This document shows, piece after piece, positions 25,401-37,400 of a stretch of DNA of 64,000 nucleotides. This DNA comes from Fratercula arctica (taxonomy: Eukaryota > Chordata > Aves > Charadriiformes > Alcidae). Made by a program: the position numbers and the translations under genes. How positions within the stretch are numbered: position 1 is the stretch's first letter; every line of letters begins with the position of its first letter. The DNA lies in the NCBI GenBank assembly GCA_947846985.1, contig CANTUZ010000006.1, positions 45,987,707 to 46,051,706 of the forward strand, read 5' to 3'. Below the pieces are notes generated by a model, which was not told the origin of the DNA, did no database searches, and saw only the letters and a program-made list of their open reading frames with translations.

Positions 25401-28400
25401 GGCCATTGAAGGAAAGTGACACCACTGCTTACAGTTGAGTGAGTGTTGATGTCATGGAAGTGGCATAGAAGGGATCTGGGCAAAGACACGAGGACTGTAC
25501 GAACGGGTGCTCTTGTGGGGGCTCGTGGGGAGGTAAATACAGGGGTCTTGAACTATGAGACTACAGAAGCTCGCTGGGTGGAGCCAGTGATGAAAGACAT
25601 ACCAGTGTATCACCAGGAGTAATTCCGCACTTTTACCTGCACATGTCATATATGGCTTAAGAGAGATCTTTAAAAATCCAAGTTCAGTGTTCTCTCGCCA
25701 AGCTGTGCTACACTGTCCTTAGAGAGGACCTACAGACGCTTCCTTTCCCTTTACTGACCACTAGGTGCTCTCCCATTCCCGGACGTCCTTGTTTCGGACT
25801 GTTTTGCTTGTGCTTTTCATTTTCATCTGGTAGATTTTCTTCTCTCTCTTGCTCAGCTTCCTCAAATTCATCTTCTCCCTGATTGTTGGGGTCATCAGCA
25901 GGATTCACATCTTCCATGGCTGCTTTCTGTAATTTTCAGAAGTTAATGTTAAATACGTATTTTTATCTTTATCTCACAGTCAAATTCCATTTCACCTGAA
26001 AGTTACCCCAGTGTGAGCTATTGAAGAGCCAACTCCGTTCCCACTGAAACCAGCCGGAATCTCTCTCCAGGCATCAGGGGTCACCGGTCAAACCCCAGCC
26101 AGTACAGAAGTGTCAGTTCCTGAAAGAAGTCCTTCAGCACTGAAGGCAGACAGAAGTGCAGTACGCATGTCTGTCTGCTAAAAACCGGACTGAAGCTGGT
26201 GACTTGACACAGGCTGTTGAATTCCTTTTGTTTACCGACTCTCTGACAACTGACAGTGCCTGATAAGGCCAGGTGAAAAAAGATAAGAGCTTAAATGCTC
26301 ATGGCTCAAAGAGCTGATGTGATCTTGCAGTGCCACTCTGTCCTGCAACACTGACCTTGTCTACGTTTATAATAAAACAAAGGAAAACACCACTCACTTT
26401 TCATAATACTTTGCCATTCAAAACCCGAGCATCTTCTTACTGGTTATCATTCAGTAAAAGCATTTCTGATATGTCTATAGCTGACAAGTTAAAGATCCTT
26501 TAGAAATATTTCCCATACCACTTAATTTGCTGAGGGAGAAGGGAGTAAAGATGATAGGCTTGATCTCCCACACCACCAAGTAAGATGGAACTCGGGGGAA
26601 GGCAGCGGACTGAACCTCCTGCCTCCAGATCTCTGTGCAATCGGTACCGCAGCTGTGTTCAGTGCTGAAGTATGTCCTCTTTCAGGACCTCACACTTCTG
26701 TACTGACTCCAGCTGGTTTCAGTGGCTATTGAGTTGGCTCTTTCTTACCCTCTTAACTAACAATAGTATGAAAAACACCATCACCACTCTTTTTGACTCA
26801 CCACCAATGAGTTACTCGTGTTATTTTTTTAACCCAAGTTTACCTATTCAAGTCCCAGCTAAGTCCAAATCCTTTATTCCACCCAAAACACAGATCACAG
26901 AAATGCAGAAAAGCAACTTGCTTCCAACAAGGAAACTTTTTTTGATTTCTTCACAAATCAGTAAGAACAACTTTGAATAGATCTTAGATGTAGTTTTAAA
27001 CTGTGAAACCTGTCTTCCTAGCAGACCTCTGGCTGTTCTTATTTTTGCAACGCACAATTATGTTAGATGGGACTTGTGGGTTTTCACTTCAGTAATGACT
27101 GCAATCCATAGCATCTTAACTCATACTCACTGAGTCACCAGGACGCTGATTTTCTACTTTATGTTCTGGTTCTTGCCGTTCATTTGCATTATTTTGATCA
27201 TCATCTTCACCTTCATCCTGGTGCTGGTTGTCACGTTCATAAGCTGACAAATTTTTGATATTATTATTTTATTACAGCAGTTTCCAGTTAGCCTTTTTCA
27301 GAGTCTCCTACATAACTAGCTTCCATACGTGCTTTCAGCAGTAGGCGGCCTTTACCTAAAGAGCTTACCTAAACATATAACGCTAACAGAATTGTTTTAC
27401 TGCTAGTAGGAAACCGACGCTGAAAGATAATATAATTTGAAGAGATCAAACAAAATCATAAGCAGAGCCAGGAACGTAACCAAGATCTACAAAGCCCTAT
27501 CCTAGCAGCTCAGTCAAAAGGACAATTTTCCTTTCAGGCATGCGGATGTGATCTTTAGTAATAGCTGTATTTCACCCAGTCAGTTCAGCCAGTGTTACTT
27601 GAGCTTCTGGTTTTAAATTGCAAGTTTATATTTCACTTGAATCCAAACTGGATATGAAATGAACATTAAAATCTCGCACAAAAGGCAGTACACAGGGAAC
27701 CTGTGAACATGGTAGGGACAGAGATTTTACCTTACCTCCTTCCTCTTCTTGAATACCTTGCTCTTCCTCCCCTTGTACAATATCATGGTCCATAGTATCA
27801 TAATGAGCCTGTTGGCTGAGAAAATTAAATGCAAATACATCATTTCAGTTTCAAAAAAGCGTGGGTTTGCTTTAATAAGCAAATCATGCTACTGCGTCTC
27901 TGCCTCTCCCGGCTCCTCCCAGAACGGGTTCCACTTTAGCTTTCTATTACCTCACATTTTCTCACATCATCTTTCCTGAAAGACTTTCCTTAAGACTTTC
28001 TTGTCCTACTATACCAACTTCTGTACTTTTATTTCTCCATATCAATGGGATCTACCTTATATTTTTAAAACTGCGAAGTTAGTATATTCCATAATCAGAG
28101 CACGAATACTACGAACTGGAGGTGAAGAACCTCTCAGATAAATGGCCTTAAAGCCAGACTACATGGGTCAGTTACTTTGTTGACTGAGCAGTTTTAGCTT
28201 TCATCTTGAAAGGGGGTTTACATGTGTTAGTCTTGCAGGACTGAATATTTTGACTATCAATTTCTGAAAGGTTTTCTCATACCAAAATACTTTAAGAACA
28301 TGGGTGAAGTTAATAATTAATATTTCAGCATTTCACTAAAGATAATTCAATGGGCTTAAGATTCCAAAAGACAAAATCTTGTCACTAACAATTTTAAACT

Positions 28401-31400
28401 AAGCAGAAGTATAAGGAAATATGATAAGGAGGGTGAAAGGCACATAGAAGCTACAGTATGATGAATATAACTGCATTCACAATAACTTTATGACACTAAC
28501 AGGGTGTTGATTTCTTCTGAAGTCCTGCTTTTGTCTCTACAACGCAAATAATACTAGTGACTCTTGTCCAGAAAGTCCTCATGGAATTACTTAAAAACAG
28601 CATCTCACATTTAAGAGGAACTTTAGTTTAGGTACCTTAATGCCTATCTGATACTGGAGCTCCTCAGTACTACAAGATCATCATTGCTGCTTAGCAGAAA
28701 CTAATTACTAATTTAAAGCAAGCTTTCAGACAAGGGGCATTGTATGCCAGAAGGCCCTAACCTCCCCCAGGGATGTGCATGGCAATGTACACTCATTAAT
28801 CCGGATGTCAGATGCTTCCATAGTAGAAGGAAAATAGAAGAAGGAAAAACCCCCTTAAAACAGCAATCAGATTTATCCTTGGAAAGAAGATGAGGCTCAG
28901 TGAATTTAGTTTCTGGGCAGTTTCAGTTTATAGCACTAAACCAGCCTCTTTTCAAAGGTGGTACAGTGGAAGCCATAAAAGCCAGAGCACAGGCCATGAC
29001 AAACTCATGCAAAAGAATTTAACCTTAGCTGGTTTTTATAGAGTTTCTCTCCTTGTTCTGCCTGTTTCTGCAGCTGAAGCTCTTTTTCTTCAAGCTGTTG
29101 TTGCCGTAATAGCTGTCCTCGCAGTCTTTGCTGGTGTAGGGATTCCTGATGTTCTCGTAGCCGATTAGCTTCCTCTGCTCTTTGGGCTGCAAGATGTTGC
29201 TGCTCTAGTTGTTGTTCATAAGCTGGCTTATGTCTTTTTATTACAGCTTTTGTTGATGTTACCTGTCAAAGAAACGTGTTAATCGTAGATCAATCACAAT
29301 CTCAAAGATCAGAAACAAGCAGGACGTAACCTGTCACAAGAGGGAGAGATATGCAGATGCTACATGCAACAGGCAAAATGACAGCAAAATTATTTAAGTT
29401 TTCTTGTCTCTGCTTAAAGTTTAATTATTTTTTTTGAACACCGACTGGAAGTGTCTGGGGTGTTTGTGGAGGACATGGGGAAGGAAGAGGAGATAATGGG
29501 CTGGGGGAAGCCGTGCTTTTCTTACACATCAATAATAATAACCCCCCCAACGTATTAGCAGTAGAAGGAAGTTTTGATGGCTGATAATTAAGACAGCAAA
29601 TACGTTTCCATCGATTTAACTGGTAATTTCAGTAGGGTTGCTCTGAGCCTTAAGTGAGACACTGCACATTTTTTACAGCCAGTAACTCCAGTTTCACAGC
29701 TTAACCCATTGCTGCTGGCCTAACCCACTGCACCTTTCAACAAGGGCTTCTCATCACACTGGAGTACAGAATTAATCTGCTAAGAAAGTAAGTGTTTACA
29801 AAGCCTAAGGTGAGATCAGTAAAATATATTTTCCACTGGAGATCCCATCAAGAATTAAATCCAGGATTTGCTGGTTTTATTTAGAGCTGCATAGAGCAAG
29901 ACTTGCCAGTGCTGCGCACTGATTTCCCCTGGCTATTTTAGGTATGTTCATCTTGCAGTTAAAATTTCCTGTCAAATGGCAGCAAACATTTAGATGGAAA
30001 TGTGTTTACAGAAGGTAGATATATCTGACAAAGAAAACACACTGCAATTTGCTGAGATGCGTCGAATTTGTGATGCAGCATCAAAATGCTGGAAATAAGT
30101 CTCATTCTTTCTTCTTCCCATCAGCTCCTACAGGCCTCAAATTTAAAGTAGGAGATGGGATTCAACCCGACTGCTCTTTTTTTCCATCTGTTGCTTTTCA
30201 TCAGCAGAATTAATGCTCATTAAGCTGCATTGGACAAGCACTTCAGTACGTCTGTGCTGAAGCTGAGCCTGAATCCTATGCATCCAAGTGCTCTGAATCC
30301 CACACTTCCTATACATACGACACTGATTTTACCTAGAAATAGGTGAGTACAATACAGGGCCAGCAATGATAAGAGATGCCTCCGTTTAAACAGCAAATCT
30401 AATCAATTAGTACAAAGCGAAAAGAGCTCCGTACCTCTGAGTGAAGATGATCACCCAACATGTTGGTTTCTTCTTCTTTCTGTTCTTGTTTTTTCCACTC
30501 ATGCTCTTCTGGTACTTGATCCTGTTCCTCCTCTAAGTGCTCCGGCTGACCTGCCTGCTCCATTTCTTCCTCTTCAAGTTCTTTTTTGCGTTCCTCTTCA
30601 ACTTGATTAACACGTTGCTCATCATCCTCTCCAGCTTCTTGTTGCTCCTGAATATTTAGTTCTTTGGCACGCTGGCCCTCACTAGTCCTTCTTTGCGGAT
30701 GAAAAGGCTCAGCTCTGTCTTCTTTTTCCTGGGTATTTATTTCTTCTCTCTCTTTTGGCTTCTCATCCTGCAAAACATACACAAAATTATGTGTGCACAA
30801 GATATTATGGATTTCATATTTTCAAGAGAGCCAAGGACCAGATATGGATGCCTTTATTCCAGCCTGCAGTGGCGAAGCTGTTGTCAGGGGAGCCAAATGC
30901 CCGCTTTGGAACAAGCTTTCCCTCCTGCCCGACGGTGTCGATACCGGATTCTTGGCTCTGCAGAGGTACACAAGGTGTTGTGCAATTGCACCATAAAGTA
31001 GGTTAAGCCTTGTTTTATCTGAAGCAGAACAAAACTGTTACAATTCTGTATCTACAAAGGAAGCTTTGTATTTTTATTTCCTGTGGGTTCTGCTGGCCAA
31101 GAACTCTTCTAAAACAAAACTAAAACTGATACTGTAACTTCTAGATTTTGCCCACAACTTCGCTTTATTTCTTTCTGAACATCGGATAGTGTGCCCATTT
31201 CAAATATACCAAATTAAGTGTATCGCTGAAACTTTTAAGACCCATGAAAAGACAATTTCTTCAGAACTTGTTAAAGTTTTTCTGTAACACATGAGATATC
31301 TAAAATTTTAAAGATCACTTATTATGAAAAAAAATCAAGATTTTTAGCAACTTCTTAAAACAGCTTACATAAACCAGTTGGAAGTGCATTTAGTCATGTG

Positions 31401-34400
31401 AGAAAAGGTCATCATGAATATATTTGCTCATGAATATGCTCAATAAGGTGAAACTGTTCCCTACTACTTTACTCAAGAACTGACAAACGTGTACAATTCA
31501 ATATCCTCTTCTAATGGAAGTTAAGCGCATAGCTAGTACTTTGCTGAGGAAGAACCATTTCCGATAGTGTCTGTAGCCAGTCAGTACTTTATACCTCCTT
31601 ATGCTCTCCAGCCGCAGCTTCATGGCGCGTTGGGAGGTCACTGCGGGGAGACAGCGCTCGCACCTCTGGTTGCTCCTTTGGCCGTTCTGACTTCTCAGGC
31701 TGTCGGAAACTTGGCATTTTGTTGAGTGTGTCCTTCAGCTGCTTGTATTCTTCCACCTGGGACTAAAGGCAACACATTAATTATAGCGTGTCCAAATCAA
31801 TTTCTTAATAAAACGTAGTCACCTCAGAGTGAACTCGCTGGCAAGACATGGTAGAAAGACTCAATATTCACATCAGAGCAAACACCAGGGAGGAGAAAGG
31901 ATGGGAGCTTTTAAAATTGGTGGTTTCCACGCACTAGATAGCATTGATTCATCACAATCTTTTCAGCCAAAGTGCACATGCATACAAGGTATATTAGAAA
32001 AGTCTGTGGGATGAAGACGAAGATTTGGTTTATTCATGCCAAGCAGGAGAATTTTCAAAAGGGGATGATGCCATTTCTTGGCAGACTAAAGGGAGGGAAA
32101 TTGAGAGCACCACAGCTTCTCCTTTACTGGTAGAAAGAAGCGCAGTTCTTTCACAAACAGCAGCTTTGAAGTATATATATGTGTCATGAAAATGCCAAAT
32201 TCTCAACATTTAGACAGGTGTTACACAAGACAAGGGCCAACATAGAGAACTGAGGCAAAGAAAGTCATAGGATACCTTTGGTGAAGAGCAAAGAAAAAAG
32301 AAGTAAGAAAGAAAAAAAAAAAAAGAAGAAAAATAGATAAAACGTACTTCTAAAGTCTTACTGAAATGCAACAGTAAGGTGTTGTGATTTGATTTGCTGT
32401 TAAACTTGGTACAAAAGAGGGTACTTTCAAAAAGCTTTAAGGTCCAGTGTAAGAATCCAGAGTGGTTGGTACACCAGTCCCTGTCTCTACAGCAGACACA
32501 GAAGAAAGATTATCTCAGAAAGTTAAATTTTTTGAGATGGACTGGATTTATGAAAGCTGACCAGCTGCATATGCAAGAAGTGGCGCCCCACGAGAGGGTG
32601 TCTCTGTTGCTGCAGTGGAGGTGGTGGGTATGTTTACTACCCATTCTGATGTCGGAGGTGCATTTCATAATCCTTTCCAAAATTCAGGTTAAAAGACTGG
32701 CTACAGTTTACACTGGGTGATTGCGTACATCGTTCTGTGTGTTATGTGGTATCATAGCAATCAATAGTACAGCAGACAGGCGTGATGCATTGATGTACAA
32801 TGCAGAATACTCATACAAAACAATATCCACAGTGCTACAGATTGACATGATGCAATGCGTAACAGCTACGAAGCTAGACGCACCTCGAAGCATCTTCAAA
32901 AGACTAGGGCATCCGTTAAAACAGATGGGCCTAAAAGCAAAGCAGAATGCACAGTAATTACTTTTGTCATTCCAGAGGGATAATTCTGTTTCCTGATTAA
33001 CTGATGGAGAGTCCAATAAGAAATTTTGGAGGAAAAAATAGTATTTACTTAACATAAGACCAATATGCAGGTGTCTGATTATTTTTTTCCCCAATCACGG
33101 ACCATGCAGAGAGATTAATGTACTAAGATATTTAAACAGTGCACGTCCAGATCAGAATTCAAGTATTCCGTTCCACTGCATGAGCCATCCTAAGCTGAAC
33201 ATTGTGATTCAAGGCCATAGCCTAAGAGGTATTAACACTGGCAGAAAGACAGGGTTTATAAAAATAAATAATGAATCTGTCTGGCTGTTTGAGCTATGGA
33301 AAAGTACAAAGATTACAGTACCTTAAAGATTCAGGTCACAAATTCATTAGAGCAGTATTGACTACTGATATTTAATGTCTAGAATAGACTTAGAAATAGA
33401 GGGTTCACTTATTGAGCTGTGTTTCTAAGCAATAATCCCTTGTGAACTTTCTGGAGCTGGTTTGCAGGAGAAACTATGGAACTCTGCTAAATACCTTCTG
33501 TTCTGAAACAATATGCAAGACCCTTTTCTTGAAGGAAAGGTTCTCCATATGATAAATGCTACATTCTGATTGCAGATAGAAAGGCTTTGCGCGACACAGG
33601 TTTTCTAGTTAAAGAACTGAATCAAAGCCAGGAGAATACTTATATGGAGCTTCCCTTTGGATTTGGTGAACCTTAAATCAGACCCTGGATTTGCCTTTGT
33701 GGAATTTCAGATGTTAGCAAATACATAACAAGTAGCTAATGTGGCCAGTGGGAGAAGAGCTTAAAATTAGCTGCCAGCGTATTTTAATACTGGAAATTAA
33801 GATTCTTCATATATTTAGTCTATGAGGGACTTTCCTGGTCTTTCCCTATTTTTTGAATATCTACACATATTGACATGCCCAACAGGCAGAACTTGCGGGG
33901 GAAAGATCCAATGCTTTTAGTGCTGCTAATGATTTTGTGGACCATGAAAATACTTAAATGAAGAAAATTAGTCAGGAATAAAAATAACTTCACTCTGCCT
34001 CATTGCCTTTCCCTCTGATCTTTCACCAATAGTCCTCCTCTGCTCCAACATTACTCCTACTTTCAGATTCCCTGTGGCCTACACAGCTTGTACTGGCACA
34101 GCTGACTGCATTTGCAATAGTCTAGCACTAAAGTTTGCACTTCATGGATAATTTACTTGAAAATGACATTTAAGAAAGGTAATGCTGCTGCTTTTTTTTT
34201 TTTCTTTTTTTTTTAATTCCACCTGGAATTTACATTCCTCCCTATATACTCTACCTCTGTTGCACTGATGTATATAGCCTTATAAACCTTCCAGCCATGC
34301 ACAAAAAAGAGACTTTATAGTATACCAGCATCCAGGTCTTTATAATGATACACGTGTGTCAGAGTGTGGGATGTTAAACTAACAGAAGTTCTTATCAGAG

Positions 34401-37400
34401 AAGACAGAGAAAGAAAGGTATTTGACAGCTCTCATGGAAGCAGAGATAGTCTTCTTATCAGTAATACATGCACTCTTGGGCCTATAATACAGCTTTTTAT
34501 TTTCCGATGGCCCTATAATTTGTTGCAGCTTCTTCTTAAAAGCAACCCTTTAACTCATGCATTTCCCTGCAGTGTGCAGCACGGTGCTAACTGCAAATCC
34601 CCCATGCGAAAGGCTACATGCATAGTAACATTACAGTCAGCTGAACTAGGAGAAACAAGTTTTAGGAAGATTAGAGCTAAGTAGAAGCTGCTTTCCTTTC
34701 TGACCTGTGCAGCAGCTAGTGCACTCTTGTGGTCTTCCAATGTCACTACAAGCTGGTTGTGTTGGGAGAGTAAGTTCTTATGCTGTTGCTACACAAAAAG
34801 AAGAACATTACACGTTTCACAAAGTTCATTCTAAAGGTAAATTAGGTAGCCTGGGGGATTTGGAACTAGGAAGATAATTCAATTTATTTCGAAAAGAAAA
34901 TCCTGAGTTGGAATGACAGCATTTATTTATTTAACATGGAATGCATATTAAACACGCAGAGAAAGCATGCATGCCAGGAAAGAAAATTTTGGAGGCCAGA
35001 ATTTGTGTAACTAAAATAAAAGTTTAAGGTTGGAGTAGATGTTGATGAACGTTAAAAAAGAGAGCTGGAAAACATTCATTTCAGCAAACTTAGTTTGCCA
35101 AAATACAATTCTTAACTTGTAAAGTTAAATTTCCAATTCCAATTTCTATACTAAATACTTCTCTTCCAATTCTTCCGTGGTTTTGGTTTGGTTTTTTTTC
35201 CCCCCCAAATCAGCATGTACCTAAAGTGCATGCCTAAGGTGGCAAAAGACAAGAAAACCAGTTCAGCCATGTTCTTCTCCTTTTTGCCACATAACAGAAA
35301 CTACAAGTCTTCAGCACAGCCCATTTCTGGCTTGTTAAAACTGGGGAAAGTTTTTCTTTTTCCTAATGGTCTTGAAAGTTCTCCTCAAAGCAAAGCCTAC
35401 CTTGACATCTTGTAGCTGGGTGTGAATGTCTTGGTGAGCTTTTCTCAACTGTCTGTTCTCCTCCCGTAAGTTATACAGGGATTCTGTTTAAAAGAAATGG
35501 CATACAGAATTTAAACCCAGTCAGATATATAATACTAGATTAAACACCAAAATTAAGACTATAACAACAAACTACATAAAATCCTACCCAAATTGCTATA
35601 GTAAAAATGGATTAGAGTAATTGTATGGCTTCTTTATGTTACATCTCTCCCCAGCCCTATTAGAAACCTCATGTTTTCAAGCAGAAAAATGTAAAATTTA
35701 ATTAAATTTCATATTAGCACACCCAGTCTGCAACTGGAATTATGCATCACTGTTCATGCTGGGGACTGCAGACAGCAAAATTCATTATGGTAATCAGAAT
35801 CTTTAAAACACAGAGAGAAAGCCACCCTCCTCTCTTCCCCCACATTGCATCTGGTGAGTGAGAGTTTTGTCATAGGACTAAACTATTCTTCTGGAAGAGG
35901 TGCCCAGATGGTCAGCATACTTAAAAAGCTTTACGTTCTGGGACCAGGGAGAGGGGCTTCTTTTCCCCTGCTTCTTACATTATGTTGATGTGGAATATTG
36001 CAAGCAGACACAGGCAAGCTCTTCCCACACTCCAAGCTGCTAGGCTGCAATCCAGCTCCGGCCAAGAGCTGAGCTGTGTGACGCCATTGGTGTGGTGCCA
36101 AGGCAGAGCTAATAAACACAGCCTCTGCCTGCAAAATACTGTGCAGACAAAACTGCAGACAGCTCCAAAACCAACTCATGTGTTCGTGACACATGGCAGA
36201 AAGCGGGGAGACAGGGAGAGCCCCGTCCTTTTCTTCTACGCAATTGTGTAATTAGGATTGAAGAGGTCCGCCAAGTGCAAAGAATCTCTTTGATAGGAAA
36301 TTGGATGTTAGGAGTAAAAAAATGAATACTTCTTCGTCCAAGTATATAGGTGCAACATGTCTCAGAGAAGCTACTAGATACAAGACAACTAGGTCTGAAA
36401 TGTATGTAAAGTCGCTTCATAAAGAGGTGCAATTAAATATTTGACAGAAGTGGCAAACATTCTTAGGTTACCCTTTTTTTGCAAATCAAAGGCAAAGAGG
36501 CAAATCTATTTTTCCAGGTTTATAAGTCTTAGAACTAAAAAATGAAAGACTGGATAAACCATCCTCTGACACTTGACGAGCTTTTAAGTGCTGTGTTTCT
36601 TACTATTTCTCTAATCTAGATAGAAACACATATGAATTCAGAAAGACACCACAGAAAAACATAAAGAAAATGTAACTTATCAGGAGGGATAAGACATATG
36701 AATGACCTGTTAGCGAGACGAGAGACGATGCCTTTCTGTCTCACATCACACAAAACACAATGACAAATACACACTTTAATATGGACAGCCAGATACAGGT
36801 TGCATATACCCTTCAGCTTAGAGATCTCCTGCTCTTTTTCCTGCTGCAGTTGTAAGTATCGCTCCTTGTGATCGCTGAATGTTCTGCTAAACTCTTCTCC
36901 TTGTTTTCGGTGATCTTCCTCAAGCTCAGCGTGCTGTTTCTTCAGTTCTTCATGTTGACTCTGCAAATAGCAAGTTGGTCACTGGAACGGTTCCTTATCT
37001 GCATATCTGGCTAATATTGTCTTTGGCAATTTGTTAAATAAGTCCAGATGAATAGGAAGCATTCACAACAAGAAGTTTATTATTCAAAGCATGCATATTG
37101 CAGCTCCTCTCAAACACAAAATGATCTCTGTGATGACTAGTCTCATGTTCTAGGGCTACGCCACCTCACCCTGCAGTTGCACTGTCCCACTGGGAGCTGC
37201 TGAATGTGTTTAAGAAATTCCTGACATGCCAAACTATGTAAAGTCTAATAAGTCAGCGTTCCATACAAGTAATTGCATTTGATAAGATTGAATTACCCAT
37301 TGGAAAGCCTGACTAGGAAAAACTGCAGTAAATCATCTTTTAATGGTATGGTTGTAAGAGGAAGGCACCACCGATGTGCTGACATTCTGCAGCGCGTTAC

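Larger units (their letters stand above)
22484..31594 (-). other. GOLIM4: GOLIM4 introns 8-15
   Basis: Introns of 827, 1172, 1208, 492, 1204, 735, 2045 and 345 bp lie between the exons listed. They are AT-rich and seem free of CR1 copies. The 345-bp intron 15 ends in an unusually long T-rich tract before the exon 16 acceptor. The span includes exons 9-15. Confidence 0.75.

Noticed and set aside
25762..25775. CTCF-like word CCACTAGGTGCTC at the exon 13 end
   Set aside because: It mismatches the core at the GGC positions and is explained by coding sequence.
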